From NCBI RefSeq assembly GCF_025985425.1, contig NZ_CP094972.1:1426001-1490000 (forward strand): DNA of 64,000 nt. Reading direction: 5' to 3'. Shown here piece by piece: positions 1 to 9,994 of the stretch; the stretch's first letter is position 1; every line of letters starts with the position of its first letter. The translations under genes and the position numbers were made by a program. This stretch comes from Entomomonas sp. E2T0 (GTDB taxonomy: Bacteria; Pseudomonadota; Gammaproteobacteria; Pseudomonadales; Pseudomonadaceae). The notes below the pieces were generated by a model that saw only the letters and a list, made by a program, of their open reading frames with translations, had not been told where the DNA came from and ran no database searches.

Positions 1-643
1 TAACCCAAATTTGATAGCTACTATAAATAATTTCAAGCTCATTGCTATAATTTTTTAGAAAAGAATCTATTCCTTGTTTAGGATTATTAAAATCTTCTTT
101 ATAAGCTTTCCATTTATAGTCATCAAAAATAATAATTCCACCTACTTTACATAGTTTAAAAGCAAAAATTGCATCAGATAAAACATCGGGTGAGCGATGT
201 GAGCCATCAATATAGATTATATCGAAATTACTTTCAAATTGTTGTTGTATGGAAAATACTCGATAATTAGTATCTATATCTAAACTACTTCCTTGTAAAA
301 TGGTTAGTTTATATCTATCTACTGGTGTAATAGAAGACTGTGAGTTTATAAAAATATATTTTTCAGCACTTGATGATTGCCAAACATTTGCATTATGCAT
401 GAATGTAGAAAATGTTCCTGAGTCGTGCTCCATACTGCCTTCAAAGGTGTCAATTGAAACTGCTTTCGAATCTGGATGGCGCAGCACATTATTCATCATC
501 CAAAAAGTACTTTGTCCTTCATATGAGCCTATTTCTAAATACAAAGTTTTTTTGTTTTGATAGAGTGGAATTAATTCAGACCATTTTGCTATATTGTTCT
601 GAAACCAATTATTGCTAAAAGAATAACTTGGATTTTTATTCAT
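1..643 (-). CDS. class I SAM-dependent methyltransferase, partial (C-terminus off the window)
   Basis: Reading the minus strand from an ATG at 643 gives an open frame to base 1 with no stop. The product starts MNKNPSYSFSNNWF and carries a glycine-rich SAM-binding motif I (LEIGSYEGQST, about residue 36), a motif II acidic residue (SIDTFEG), and a later DIIYIDGSHRSPD segment followed by GGIIIFDDY. This pattern fits the Methyltransf_24 / TylF-like sugar or small-molecule methyltransferases. It sits 75 bases downstream of the flippase gene on the same strand, so it probably modifies a sugar of a surface polysaccharide. The substrate cannot be told. About 214 residues are visible. Short frames on the opposite strand in this interval are shadows. 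Confidence 0.8.
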   Translation of the reverse strand, partial: MNKNPSYSFSNNWFQNNIAKWSELIPLYQNKKTLYLEIGSYEGQSTFWMMNNVLRHPDSKAVSIDTFEGSMEHDSGTFSTFMHNANVWQSSSAEKYIFINSQSSITPVDRYKLTILQGSSLDIDTNYRVFSIQQQFESNFDIIYIDGSHRSPDVLSDAIFAFKLCKVGGIIIFDDYKWKAYKEDFNNPKQGIDSFLKNYSNELEIIYSSYQIWV

Positions 644-682
644 AAAGTATTTCCTATAAATTTTAGAAATTATTCTATATTT

Positions 683-716
683 CACATGGTATATTAACAA
701 GTTAATATACCATGTG
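683..716. repeat. perfect 16-bp inverted repeat between flippase and methyltransferase genes
   Basis: Arms 683-698 and 701-716 are exact reverse complements separated by AA. The hairpin lies in the 75-base gap between the flippase stop and the methyltransferase start. It has no clear U-tract on the minus strand, so it may be a processing or attenuation hairpin rather than a standard terminator. Confidence 0.6.
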
Positions 717-718
717 GG

Positions 719-2065
719 TTATTTTTGTTTAATATATTTCATAAGTAAATTAATGGTATGAAAAAGATTAAATGACCTTATTTTCATATAGAAAAACATC
801 TTAGTTTGACGATTAAACAAATCATATATAAGAGCAGTGCATGCCATTGCAATAAGTGATGATATTGCCGCCCCTAAACCTCCTATTATAGGAATTAGTA
901 GAAAATTCATTACTAGATTTACAATGGCGCCACAAAGTGTTCTATATAGTGATAATAGTTGTAAATTTTCAATTACAAACCATTGTGATGAGGCTACACC
1001 TAAGCTAACAAAAACACCAGTCCATATATGGATAATTAAAATACTTGCAGATGCTTGATATTGGACGCCATAAAGAAAATAAATAATATAAGGTGCAAGA
1101 AAGCTAGTAATAATAGCAATACTAATAGAGATAATAACTAAAATGTTAATAATAAGTTTTAATTTGGAGTAATAGTTTTCTTCATTAACTGCCCTAGCTT
1201 TAATTAGTGTTGGTGTTACAGATGACATGATAATCATTGGAATTAAATACCAAATTTCACTAATTTTTGTGGCAGCAGTATAAAGCCCTACAGCTTCATA
1301 ATCTAGCATCTGGGCTAACATAACTTGGTCGATACGCATATAAATTATGATGGTTAGCCCTGAAAGTATAAGAGGCCAACACTGTTTTATTATTTTTTTA
1401 ATATAATTTAAATCAATTTTCCAAGTAGTTATTTGTTGTTTTCTACTGAGATAAGCAAAGACTATTAAACTACTGATAATAAACGCATCTAATAAAAAAA
1501 TACTGGCAATAGCAAGTAATGAGGCTTTACAGAGAATTAGAATTATTTTTAATAGACTACAAATCACGAAAGAACAGTTTTCAGACCATACAATGTATTT
1601 AGATTGAGTGTGAGACTCAAAGAAATAACGGATTACATCACTAGCTTTAAAGAGCAATGAAAAGCCAATAACGATTGCAATAACCTTTGAAGTATTATCT
1701 GTAAATAAAATAAAAGTTAAAAGTAATAGGATTAAAAAAGCGAGAACAGAAGTCACTATTTGTATAAAAAATGTACTTCCCATAATTATATTAGTTAATT
1801 TAGGTTCATTAACTAACTCTTTAACAGTAATGCTGTTTAGACCAAAGCCTGCAATAACAACTAAAAAACTTATAATTGCTAGCACATAATTTAATAATCC
1901 AAGTTGTTCTGGGCCTAAATAGCGTGCCATCCATGCGCCAATAAATAATCCGACACCCATACGGAAAATTTTATCGAAAAAAAGCCAGCCCATATTATTA
2001 ATTATTTTATTTAAGTAAGGCTTTTGCGATAATTTATTTTTGATATGGTTAGGAATTAGTTTCAT
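719..2065 (-). CDS. Wzx-type polysaccharide flippase
   Basis: A 448-residue very hydrophobic protein with about 12 predicted membrane segments. The N-terminal region has the family features of O-antigen/polysaccharide (PST/MOP) transporters: a GWLFFDKIFRMGVGLFIG first helix, an ARYLGPEQLGLLNY loop and GFGLNSITVKELV. Such proteins flip undecaprenyl-linked oligosaccharide units across the inner membrane. Its ATG overlaps the ugd stop codon (ATGA, 2062-2065), so the two are translationally coupled. The downstream methyltransferase completes the visible polysaccharide cluster. The exact polymer (O antigen, capsule or other) is not determinable. Wzx is the best match; another MOP-family exporter is possible. 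Confidence 0.82.
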   Translation of the reverse strand: MKLIPNHIKNKLSQKPYLNKIINNMGWLFFDKIFRMGVGLFIGAWMARYLGPEQLGLLNYVLAIISFLVVIAGFGLNSITVKELVNEPKLTNIIMGSTFFIQIVTSVLAFLILLLLTFILFTDNTSKVIAIVIGFSLLFKASDVIRYFFESHTQSKYIVWSENCSFVICSLLKIILILCKASLLAIASIFLLDAFIISSLIVFAYLSRKQQITTWKIDLNYIKKIIKQCWPLILSGLTIIIYMRIDQVMLAQMLDYEAVGLYTAATKISEIWYLIPMIIMSSVTPTLIKARAVNEENYYSKLKLIINILVIISISIAIITSFLAPYIIYFLYGVQYQASASILIIHIWTGVFVSLGVASSQWFVIENLQLLSLYRTLCGAIVNLVMNFLLIPIIGGLGAAISSLIAMACTALIYDLFNRQTKMFFYMKIRSFNLFHTINLLMKYIKQK

Positions 2066-3399
2066 GAATTAACTGTTGGGCGACCTATAGAATAATAAGT
2101 AATGTTTAGTTTTTTCATGTTCTCTAATGCGTAAAGATTGCGACCATCAAAAATTACAGCCTGTTTTAGTGTATTACGGATAGTGACAAAGCTAGGGGCT
2201 TTAAATTCTTGCCATTCTGTAACAATAACTAAAGCATCAGCATTTTCTATGGCATCTTCTTTTGTTTGACAAAGTATAAGATCATTACGGTCACCATAAA
2301 TACGATAGGTTTCTTGCATTGCTTTAGGGTCATAAGCTTTAACTTTAGCGCCTGCTTGCCATAAAGCTTCCATTAAATTACGGCTAGATGCCTCTCGCAT
2401 ATCATCAGTATTGGGTTTAAAGCTTAATCCCCAAATAGCAAAGGTTTTATCTTTTAAATTATGTTGAAAATGTTGATCAATTTTTTCAAATAAAACATGT
2501 TTTTGTATGTTATTACGTTCTTCTACAGCAGATAATAGTTTTGCATCAAAATTTATTTCATTTGCTGTACGAATGAGGGCTTTAACATCTTTGGGGAAAC
2601 AAGAACCCCCATAACCTGCACCAGCATAAATAAAGTGATAACCAATACGAGGATCTGAACCAATACCCCGTCGAATCATTTCAATATCAGCGCCTAATTT
2701 TTCCGCCAAATTAGCCACTTCATTCATAAAGCTAATCTTAGTAGCAAGCATACAGTTGGCAGCATATTTACAGAGTTCAGCACTACGAATATCCATGACA
2801 ATAATTTTTTCATGATTACGGTTAAATGGAGCATAAAGTTCACGTAAGGTTTTTTCAGTTTCAAGATTATCCGTGCCAATAATAATACGGTCTGGCCTCA
2901 TGCAATCATTAACTGCTGAACCTTCTTTTAGAAATTCGGGATTGGAAGCAACAGTAAATTGTAAATTTGTTCGATTAGTTTTTGTTAAAACCTCTGTAAT
3001 ACAATTTGACACTTTATCAGCGGTGCCAACAGGGACAGTAGATTTATTAATAATAATACTATTATTGGTCATATGTGTAGCAATAGTTTTTGCTACAGCT
3101 AATACATATTGTAAGTCTGCAGAACCATCTTCATCTGGAGGGGTTCCAACAGCAATAAAGAATATCTCTTTATTGATTATTGCTTCTTTTGCATCAGTGG
3201 TAAATTTTAAACGGCCTGCTTGATAATTAGTTTTAACTAAACTATCTAAGCCAGGTTCAAAAATAGGTAAAATCCCTTTTTTTAAATTTTCAATTTTAGT
3301 GGGATCAACATCTACACAAGTAACATCATGTCCTATTTCTGCTAAAACGGTTCCTTGTACTAAACCTACATACCCTGTACCAAAGACTGTAATATTCAT
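2062..3399 (-). CDS. ugd: UDP-glucose 6-dehydrogenase
   Basis: This 445-residue protein oxidises UDP-glucose to UDP-glucuronate with two NAD+. The N-terminal Rossmann motif GTGYVGLVQG is at residues 7-16, followed by the acidic NAD-binding residue in CVDVD. The catalytic cysteine lies in GAGYGGSCFPKD (about residue 260), and the C-terminal UDP-binding domain has WGLSFKPNTDDMREA. Length is normal. It is the first gene of the minus-strand group ugd-wzx-methyltransferase and supplies UDP-glucuronate for polysaccharide. Its substrate is provided by algC and galU, also in this window (35685-37922). The 169-base gap to the divergent 3569 gene should hold promoters for both. Confidence 0.95.
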   Translation of the reverse strand: MNITVFGTGYVGLVQGTVLAEIGHDVTCVDVDPTKIENLKKGILPIFEPGLDSLVKTNYQAGRLKFTTDAKEAIINKEIFFIAVGTPPDEDGSADLQYVLAVAKTIATHMTNNSIIINKSTVPVGTADKVSNCITEVLTKTNRTNLQFTVASNPEFLKEGSAVNDCMRPDRIIIGTDNLETEKTLRELYAPFNRNHEKIIVMDIRSAELCKYAANCMLATKISFMNEVANLAEKLGADIEMIRRGIGSDPRIGYHFIYAGAGYGGSCFPKDVKALIRTANEINFDAKLLSAVEERNNIQKHVLFEKIDQHFQHNLKDKTFAIWGLSFKPNTDDMREASSRNLMEALWQAGAKVKAYDPKAMQETYRIYGDRNDLILCQTKEDAIENADALVIVTEWQEFKAPSFVTIRNTLKQAVIFDGRNLYALENMKKLNITYYSIGRPTVNS

Positions 3400-3568
3400 A
3401 GTGTATTTTTACTCACTATTTAGGTTAAAAAGAAATAGGCTTTAAAATCGCTACTTAACAATATACCTATGGAAATTAGAAAATTATACCATTGGGTTAA
3501 TTTAATATTAAAAAACTTTCACCGTTTTGTGATAGATTAATAAAACTTGTTATTAATGAAGAAGTAAG

Positions 3569-4099
3569 ATGAAAAGGATTTACTATTATTTATTATTTTT
3601 ACTATGTTTCACAATAACTGCTGAAGCAAGTATTCACTATTGTGTGGACTCTCAGGGGCAACGTATTTTTTCTGATAAACCCTGTGCAGAAACAATGATG
3701 GGCGAGGGTGATGTAACGAGTTATGAGCAAGGCAAAGGAAGTGTGGAGTTACAAAAAATACCTGTAGTAGTAGATGATACAGTTGCAGACAAAATACGCT
3801 ATCGTATGTCACCAGCACAAATTAGGAAAACATATTGTGCAAAATATGATCAAGTGCAGCGTAACCGTCTTGTGCAGACTAAACAAGTGGTATTAGGCAT
3901 GTATTTAGCAGATGTTATTAAAGTGTGGGGAGCGCCTATAGCATCTGATGGTAATAAAGTATTGTTCCAAGATGATAATGATGAAATGGTGACAATTTCT
4001 TTACTAGAAGGATGTGTTATTAATATTCGACATGATTATATGGATAGTGATGAAGAATTTTTTTATGAAGAACAACCTATTGAAGATAATATAAATTAA
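3569..4099 (+). CDS. DUF4124 domain-containing exported protein
   Basis: A 176-residue protein with a signal peptide (hydrophobic YYYLLFLLCFTITAEA, residues 5-20) followed by the DUF4124 signature IHYCVDSQGQRIFSDKPCAE, in which two cysteines probably pair. The C-terminal half includes YCAKYDQVQRNRLVQTKQVVLGM and a region around VWGAP that resembles SmpA-like folds. It acts in the periplasm; its function is unknown. It lies 4 bases before comEC on the same strand, so it is probably cotranscribed with the comEC-murB operon. The start is the only ATG upstream of the signal peptide. Confidence 0.8.
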   Translation: MKRIYYYLLFLLCFTITAEASIHYCVDSQGQRIFSDKPCAETMMGEGDVTSYEQGKGSVELQKIPVVVDDTVADKIRYRMSPAQIRKTYCAKYDQVQRNRLVQTKQVVLGMYLADVIKVWGAPIASDGNKVLFQDDNDEMVTISLLEGCVINIRHDYMDSDEEFFYEEQPIEDNIN

Positions 4100-4103
4100 T
4101 CAC

Positions 4104-6323
4104 ATGCGGATAGCGTTAATAACTTTTATCATTGGATTGTTATCTATTCGTTTTTTTCCTGCGTTACCCTCACTTTCAGCTTGTATCATATTGGCTTGTG
4201 TGGGGCTAACTTTATTACCTTGGCGACTTTATCCACTAGGCATGCTGTTAATAGGTATTGCATGGGGATGTTATGGGGCAAGTCAAACCATTAATGATCG
4301 TTTAAATCCAGCATTAGATGGCAAAACAATATGGATAGAGGGCACTATAGCTGGTTTACCAGAGCAAGCTGAACAGGTTATTCGCTTTCAATTAAAAAAT
4401 GCCAAAGCACAAGATATTCAGTTACCTACCAATATAAGGCTTGCTTGGTATAAAGGTGAACAAGTAGCTACTGGGGAGTCTTGGCGTCTACAAGTAAGAT
4501 TAAAATACCCTAGAGGAACAATTAACCCGTATGTTTTCGATTATGAAGCATGGCTAACAGCCAAGCATATTGGTGCAACAGGTACGGTTAAACAAGCACA
4601 ACGTTTACAAGAAAACACCAATATTATTAACTGGCGTTATCAACTACGTCAAAAAATGTTAGCACAAGATACTGCTAACCAAACAGCAGGATTAATCGCT
4701 TTAGTATTAGGTGATGGTTCTGCATTATCTAGAAGTCAATGGCAAGTATTACAAGAAACGGGCACTGTCCATTTAATGGTTATTTCGGGGCAGCATATTA
4801 CGTTATTAGCAGGATTTCTTTATTTTTTTATAGCAGGCTTAGTGCGTTTAGGGTGGTGGCCTAAAAGACTACCATGGTTACCTATAGCTTGTGGTTTAGC
4901 TATGTTAGGTGCTTTAGCTTATGGTTTATTGGCAGGGTTTGAAGTACCTGTACAGCGTGCTTGTATTATGTTGGCACTCGTGTTGTTATGGCGTTTAAGG
5001 TTTCGTCATTTAGGGGTAGCCACACCGTTTTTAATGGCTTTAGCTATTGTTCTTATTGCAGACCCTTTAGCCAGTTTACAAGCTGGTTTTTGGCTATCGT
5101 TTAGTGCAGTAGCCATCTTATTATTGTTGCTTTCAGGGCGACTGAATTATAACAATTGGTGGTTAAGTGCTATAAACATTCAGTGGGCAATTACCATAGG
5201 TTTAATACCTGTACTATTGGTTTTGCTATTGCCTGTTAGTTTAACCAGCCCTATTGCCAATTTAATAGCAGTACCTATTGTTAGTTTTATTATTGTACCT
5301 TTTGCATTATTGGGGACTTTACTCATAGGTATTCCCTATGTAGGCGCACTATTGCTTTGGTTGGCGGGTTATACTTTAAAGTTAATGTTTATTATTTTGA
5401 CTTTTGTTGCTGAAGTAGTACCTGCTTGGGTAGCCCCTATGCCTCCTTGGTGGGCTTTTTTATTAGCTTTTTTAGGCGTATTTTTAATATTGTTACCAAG
5501 AGGTGCATTACTTCGAGTATTTGGCATAGTTTTTTGTTTGCCATTATTTTTTGTTAACACAGTAAATATTAAAGAAGATCAAGCAGAAGTAACAGTGTTT
5601 GATGTAGGACAAGGGTTGTCCGTATTAGTGAGAACTAAAAATCATAGCTTATTATATGATACAGGTCCCAGTTTTGGTGATTTTAATTTGGGAGAGAGGA
5701 TTATTACTCCCTCTCTACAGCGACAAGGGGTTAAACTACTCGATAAAATAGTTGTTTCTCATGCAGATACAGATCATGCAGGCGGACTACAAGCAATTAC
5801 TAAGCGTGTAACCGTGCAACAGTTAATAAGTGGTGAGCCAGATAAATTAGTGAGTGAATTAATGACTCACCCTTGTCAAAATAATAGTTGGCAGTGGGAT
5901 GGGGTAAAATTCTCATTATGGCAGTGGTCAGCAGCAACAAAGGGTAATGATGCATCTTGCGTATTATTGGTAGAAGCAAAGGGTGAAACGTTATTATTAA
6001 CAGGTGATATTTCAAGTAAAGCTGAACAAGCTTGGTTTGCAGAAAATAACAGGCAGATTAATTGGCTATTAGTGCCACATCACGGTAGTAAGAATAGTTC
6101 ATCATGGAACTTTTTAGCGGCTACAAAGCCTCAATATATAATTGTTTCAAGAGGATGGTTAAATCCATTTAATCATCCAAACTTAGCCACTCTGGAGCGT
6201 TATCAAAAAGTGGGAGCTAAGGTTGAGGATACAGCATTAGCAGGTGCTTTACAGATTAACTTAGGTACATTTCAATCTGCTACAAGGCAGCGTGATACAA
6301 AATATTTTTGGCGAAAACAATGA
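4104..6323 (+). CDS. comEC: DNA internalization / competence protein ComEC/Rec2
   Basis: A 739-residue inner membrane protein. An N-terminal DUF4131-like soluble domain follows two or three TM helices (residues 1-60). The Competence membrane domain contains GLIALVLGDGSALS and VHLMVISGQHITLL with many TM helices (residues 190-480). The C-terminal metallo-beta-lactamase-like domain starts near residue 495 (VTVFDVGQGLSVLVRT) and carries the metal motif HADTDHAGG. The family forms the channel that takes single-stranded DNA into the cytoplasm. Placement ahead of exbB-exbD-lpxK is the Pseudomonas order. All domains look intact, so natural transformation is possible if pili genes exist elsewhere. 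Confidence 0.93.
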   Translation: MRIALITFIIGLLSIRFFPALPSLSACIILACVGLTLLPWRLYPLGMLLIGIAWGCYGASQTINDRLNPALDGKTIWIEGTIAGLPEQAEQVIRFQLKNAKAQDIQLPTNIRLAWYKGEQVATGESWRLQVRLKYPRGTINPYVFDYEAWLTAKHIGATGTVKQAQRLQENTNIINWRYQLRQKMLAQDTANQTAGLIALVLGDGSALSRSQWQVLQETGTVHLMVISGQHITLLAGFLYFFIAGLVRLGWWPKRLPWLPIACGLAMLGALAYGLLAGFEVPVQRACIMLALVLLWRLRFRHLGVATPFLMALAIVLIADPLASLQAGFWLSFSAVAILLLLLSGRLNYNNWWLSAINIQWAITIGLIPVLLVLLLPVSLTSPIANLIAVPIVSFIIVPFALLGTLLIGIPYVGALLLWLAGYTLKLMFIILTFVAEVVPAWVAPMPPWWAFLLAFLGVFLILLPRGALLRVFGIVFCLPLFFVNTVNIKEDQAEVTVFDVGQGLSVLVRTKNHSLLYDTGPSFGDFNLGERIITPSLQRQGVKLLDKIVVSHADTDHAGGLQAITKRVTVQQLISGEPDKLVSELMTHPCQNNSWQWDGVKFSLWQWSAATKGNDASCVLLVEAKGETLLLTGDISSKAEQAWFAENNRQINWLLVPHHGSKNSSSWNFLAATKPQYIIVSRGWLNPFNHPNLATLERYQKVGAKVEDTALAGALQINLGTFQSATRQRDTKYFWRKQ

Positions 6324-6390
6324 CATCAGTTTATCATTATAGGTTAGCCTTGTGATAAAGTTGTTATTTTAAGAAGGGAGCGTAAAAACT

Positions 6391-7098
6391 GTGTGGGAAT
6401 TAGTTAAAGCAGGTGGGATCATGATGTTCCCATTAATCCTTTGCTCTATTGTAGCAATGGGCATTATTATTGAGCGACTGATTGTTTTAAGAGCAACAAA
6501 AGTAGCACCTGCACCATTAATGGGTAAAGTATGGACTTGGTTTAAATCAGGCCAAATAGATCATTTACGCTTAGAAGAGTTAAGAAATGATTCTCCACTA
6601 GGACAAATTTTAGCGGCTGGACTGTCAACTGCTCATAAAGGTCGCGAACAAATGAAGGAAGCCATTGAAGAAGCAGGTGGCTTTGTTATTCATAATTTAG
6701 AGCGCTATTTAAATACCTTAGGTACAATTGCTGCTATTACGCCATTATTGGGATTATTAGGTACAATTTTTGGTCTTATTGAGATTTTTAGTGCTTTTTT
6801 AGGTGGTGGTGCACCAGATTCATCTAAATTAGCTGGTGGTATTGCTATGGCGTTAGTAACCACTGCCACAGGTTTGATTGTGGCGATTCCTTCGGTATTT
6901 TTTCATCGCTTTTTATTACGTAAAGTAGATGAGTTAGTGGTAACCATGGAGCAAAATGTAACTAGATTAGTTGATGCGATTGATGATAGTTATAACCAAA
7001 GAGAAACAACCTATGCACCAGATGTTAAGCCAACTAAAAAGCGTAAAACTGGTAAACCAGTGAGTAAAGCATCAGAAGCTCGAGGCGAATCAACGTGA
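6391..7098 (+). CDS. exbB: MotA/TolQ/ExbB proton channel family protein
   Basis: A 235-residue three-helix protein: TM1 at residues 8-28 (IMMFPLILCSIVAMGIIIE), TM2 and TM3 near 115-140 and 155-175 (GTIAAITPLLGLLGTIFGLIE, GGIAMALVTTATGLIVAIPSVFF), as in ExbB/TolQ. With ExbD it converts proton motive force to work on an outer-membrane or envelope partner. It starts at GTG 6391 with AAGAAGGGAG ten bases upstream. The ExbD start overlaps its stop by 4 bases. No tonB gene follows, so whether it drives TonB, a Tol-type system or another partner is not shown. The basic C-terminal tail (residues 210-235) is cytoplasmic. Confidence 0.88.
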   Translation: MWELVKAGGIMMFPLILCSIVAMGIIIERLIVLRATKVAPAPLMGKVWTWFKSGQIDHLRLEELRNDSPLGQILAAGLSTAHKGREQMKEAIEEAGGFVIHNLERYLNTLGTIAAITPLLGLLGTIFGLIEIFSAFLGGGAPDSSKLAGGIAMALVTTATGLIVAIPSVFFHRFLLRKVDELVVTMEQNVTRLVDAIDDSYNQRETTYAPDVKPTKKRKTGKPVSKASEARGEST

Positions 7099-7532
7099 GA
7101 TTTAAAAGAGGACGGGGTAATGGAGCTGCCCGTGATGAAATTTTCATCAATTTAGCGTCGTTGATAGATATTATTTTTGTGCTTTTGTTATTTTTTGTAG
7201 TAACTACAACATTTACTCGCGAAAACCAATTAACTATCGAGCTTCCAGAATCAAGTATTCATAATCCAATTACCTCTGCTAATGTAGATCGTTTAGAGGT
7301 TACCATTAGTAATGACGGCAAATATGCGGTGAATGGTCGTGTATTACTACAGTCAACAGAAGATGCATTAACTGAGGCAATGATAGCTGAGTCTAAAGGT
7401 AATAGAGATTTGCCTGTGTTAGTGACGGCGGACGCTAATGCCAAATATCAGGCAGTTATTACAGCAATGTCGGCAGCAGGGCAATTAGGCTTTTCTAAAT
7501 TACGTTTAGTCACTGTAGAGTCTGATCAGTAA
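7095..7532 (+). CDS. exbD: ExbD/TolR biopolymer transport protein
   Basis: A 145-residue protein with one TM helix (residues 18-42, [23 protein letters not shown]) that carries the family aspartate in SLIDIIF, the residue thought to relay protons with ExbB. The rest is a periplasmic domain. It starts at GTG 7095, overlapping the ExbB stop, so translation is coupled. The next gene, lpxK, starts 2 bases after the stop. Confidence 0.9.
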   Translation: MRFKRGRGNGAARDEIFINLASLIDIIFVLLLFFVVTTTFTRENQLTIELPESSIHNPITSANVDRLEVTISNDGKYAVNGRVLLQSTEDALTEAMIAESKGNRDLPVLVTADANAKYQAVITAMSAAGQLGFSKLRLVTVESDQ

Positions 7533-7533
7533 T

Positions 7534-8529
7534 ATGTCTTTTAGTGATTGCTTAGTGGCATCATGGTATGGGCAAAGGAAGCCTTTCTATTGGCTTAGCC
7601 CCTTTTCGAAATTATATGCTAAGCAGGTCCTAAAACGTCGAGAGGACTATCTTTCAGGTAAAAAAGAAGCTTATCGAGCGCCTGTTCCTATCATTGTAGT
7701 AGGTAATATTACAGTGGGGGGAACAGGTAAGACACCGATGATTCTATGGTTAATTGATTACTGTAGAAGTAAAGGATTAACGGTGGGCGTGGTTAGTCGT
7801 GGTTATGGTGCAAAGCCCTCTAAATTTCCATGGCGTGTTAAAGAAAACCAATCTGCCAGTGAAACAGGGGATGAGCCTTTATTAATTGTTAAAAGGACTC
7901 AAGTTCCCTTAGTGATTGATCCTAATCGAACCAATGCAGTTAAGCATTTACTAGCAACTGAAAAAATAGATATTATTTTATGTGATGATGGTCTACAGCA
8001 CTATAAGTTAGCCCGTGATTTAGAATTAGTGATGATAGATGCCGCTAGGGGTTTAGGTAATGGTTATTGTTTACCTATGGGGCCACTACGTGAGCCTGCA
8101 AATCGTTTAAAGTCTGTGGATGCCATTATTTATAATGGGGCTGAACAAGACACTGCTGATGGTTATGCTATGCATTTACAGCCTACCCAGTTAATTAATG
8201 TATTAACAGGTGAGCAACAGTCACTGGATTATTTTAAAGCAGCACAATCAGTTCATGCAGTGGCAGGTATTGGTAACCCTCAGCGATTCTTTAAAACATT
8301 ACAGCAATTTGATTGGAAGGTATTTGAACATCCTTTTAACGACCACGCTGTTTTCGATAAAACTACTTTAAATTTTACAGATCAATATCCTGTTGTCATG
8401 ACTGAGAAAGATGCGGTGAAATGTAAAGATTTTGCTCAACCGCATTGGTGGTATTTAAAAGTAACAACAGAGCCCTCTATGGCTTTTGTGAAATGGTTTG
8501 ATCAAAAAATTACCGAGCTTGTTGGCTAA
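7534..8529 (+). CDS. lpxK: tetraacyldisaccharide 4'-kinase
   Basis: A 331-residue enzyme that phosphorylates the 4' position of the lipid A precursor at the inner membrane. The Walker A motif [12 protein letters not shown] is at residues 57-68. [11 protein letters not shown] and the [20 protein letters not shown] block, both typical of LpxK, follow. It is normal length and lies within the lipid A/KDO/peptidoglycan segment. The start 2 bases after exbD and the lack of a strong ribosome binding site suggest coupling to exbD. Confidence 0.95.
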   Translation: MSFSDCLVASWYGQRKPFYWLSPFSKLYAKQVLKRREDYLSGKKEAYRAPVPIIVVGNITVGGTGKTPMILWLIDYCRSKGLTVGVVSRGYGAKPSKFPWRVKENQSASETGDEPLLIVKRTQVPLVIDPNRTNAVKHLLATEKIDIILCDDGLQHYKLARDLELVMIDAARGLGNGYCLPMGPLREPANRLKSVDAIIYNGAEQDTADGYAMHLQPTQLINVLTGEQQSLDYFKAAQSVHAVAGIGNPQRFFKTLQQFDWKVFEHPFNDHAVFDKTTLNFTDQYPVVMTEKDAVKCKDFAQPHWWYLKVTTEPSMAFVKWFDQKITELVG

Positions 8530-8586
8530 AACTGTTTATAATAAGCCAAATAATTTTGCCAGTAACTCACTATTGAGGTTATTACA

Positions 8587-8772
8587 ATGAATCAAAGTTT
8601 ACTCGACATATTGGCTTGTCCTATTTGTAAAGGACCTTTGGAACTTAGCAAAGACAAAACAGAACTTATCAGCAAAGGCGCAGGTGTTGCCTATCCTATT
8701 CGTGATGGTATTCCTGTGATGATCGTCGATGAAGCACGTACCTTAACGACTGATGAGCGATTAGCTAAATGA
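8587..8772 (+). CDS. ycaR: Trm112 family protein (YcaR-like)
   Basis: A 61-residue protein with the Trm112/UPF0434 pattern [19 protein letters not shown] and a C-terminal [17 protein letters not shown]. Only the first CxxC pair is present, as is common in bacterial YcaR. Bacterial members are small accessory proteins whose partner is not firmly known. It lies between lpxK and kdsB, as in Pseudomonas and Escherichia, and its stop overlaps the kdsB ATG by 4 bases. Confidence 0.92.
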   Translation: MNQSLLDILACPICKGPLELSKDKTELISKGAGVAYPIRDGIPVMIVDEARTLTTDERLAK

Positions 8773-9536
8773 GTACACCTTTTATTGTTGTTATCCCTGC
8801 ACGCTATGGTTCAACACGTTTACCAGGTAAACCATTGTTAGCAATAGCAGGTAAACCAATGGTGCAGCATGTATGGGAACGGGCAATAGAGAGTGGTGCA
8901 AAGCAAGTTTATATTGCTACGGATGATTCACGTATTAAAGAGGCTTGTGAGGCTTTTAATGCTCCCGTATTAATGACACGGGGTGATCATCGTTCAGGCA
9001 CTGATCGTTTAGAAGAAGTAGCCACTATGTTAGGGTTGGCAGATGATGATATTGTAGTTAATGTACAAGGTGATGAACCTTTAATACCTGCAAGTATTAT
9101 CAATCAAGTGGCTGAAAATCTTGCGTTGTTTAATGAAGCAGCTATTGCTACGTTATCTGAGCCTATTAAAGAATTAGATGGTTTATTTAATCCTAATTTT
9201 GTAAAGGTAGTTACTGATTGTCATGGTTATGCATTAACCTTTAGTCGTGCCCCTATGCCGTGGGCTAGAGATGCAATGCTAGAAAATCCAGAATTATTAC
9301 CTGATGGCATTCCTTACCGTCGTCATATAGGTCTGTATGCTTATCGTGCAGGCTTTTTACATGATTATGTTAATTGGGGCTCTTGTTGGTTGGAGCGCTG
9401 TGAGTCATTAGAGCAGTTACGCGCGTTATGGAATGGCGTAAAAATTCATGTGGGTGATGCGCTAGAAGTGCCACCAGCAGGCGTAGATACGATGGATGAT
9501 TTAGAACGTATTAGACAAATATTGGAACAAGCATAG
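8769..9536 (+). CDS. kdsB: 3-deoxy-manno-octulosonate cytidylyltransferase
   Basis: A 255-residue CMP-KDO synthetase that activates KDO for lipopolysaccharide inner core assembly. The nucleotide-binding loop [14 protein letters not shown] is at residues 9-22. NVQGDEPLI and [11 protein letters not shown] are further family blocks, and [10 protein letters not shown] follows. Full length. It starts at an ATGA overlap with ycaR, and its stop overlaps the GTG of the next gene by one base. Confidence 0.96.
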   Translation: MSTPFIVVIPARYGSTRLPGKPLLAIAGKPMVQHVWERAIESGAKQVYIATDDSRIKEACEAFNAPVLMTRGDHRSGTDRLEEVATMLGLADDDIVVNVQGDEPLIPASIINQVAENLALFNEAAIATLSEPIKELDGLFNPNFVKVVTDCHGYALTFSRAPMPWARDAMLENPELLPDGIPYRRHIGLYAYRAGFLHDYVNWGSCWLERCESLEQLRALWNGVKIHVGDALEVPPAGVDTMDDLERIRQILEQA

Positions 9537-9994
9537 TGCGTATTTTAATGGTTTGTTTGGGGAATATTTGTCGTTCCCCTTCGGCAGAAGGTATTCTTCG
9601 CCAAAAATTAAAACAAGCAGGATTAGCTGATAAGGTGACTGTAGACTCAGCAGGAATAGGTGGTTGGCACGAGGGTGAGGCTCCAGATAAGAGAGCACAG
9701 CAAACTGCCAAAGCTAAAGGTTATGATATTTCTGGATTACGTGCTAGACAAATTCAGCCGGAAGATTTTGCTCGTTTTGATGTGATTTTAGGTATGGATA
9801 ACAGTAATCTCATTGCATTAAAACAAATGCCACAAAAAACAGCAGTGGTTGATTTGTTTTTAAATTATGCTGACACACGAAAAGCAGAAGTTGTAGATCC
9901 TTATTATGGTGATATGCAAGACTTTAAAGCTATGTTTGAACAACTAGAAGCAAATTGTGATTTGATTGTTAAACGCATTCAGGAACAATTGTGA
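9536..9994 (+). CDS. low molecular weight protein tyrosine phosphatase
   Basis: A 152-residue LMW-PTP. The P-loop CLGNICRS (nucleophile Cys7, Arg13) is followed by PSAEGILRQK, and the general-acid aspartate lies in the C-terminal DPYYGD. It starts at GTG 9536 and directly overlaps the kdsB stop. In other bacteria such enzymes regulate tyrosine kinases of polysaccharide synthesis or act on other phosphoproteins; the substrate here is unknown. The position between kdsB and murB matches Pseudomonas. Confidence 0.92.
   Translation: MRILMVCLGNICRSPSAEGILRQKLKQAGLADKVTVDSAGIGGWHEGEAPDKRAQQTAKAKGYDISGLRARQIQPEDFARFDVILGMDNSNLIALKQMPQKTAVVDLFLNYADTRKAEVVDPYYGDMQDFKAMFEQLEANCDLIVKRIQEQL

Noticed and set aside
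300-618. Two plus-strand ORFs of 86 and 68 codons
   Set aside because: They are antisense to a clear methyltransferase frame on the minus strand that has SAM-binding motifs.
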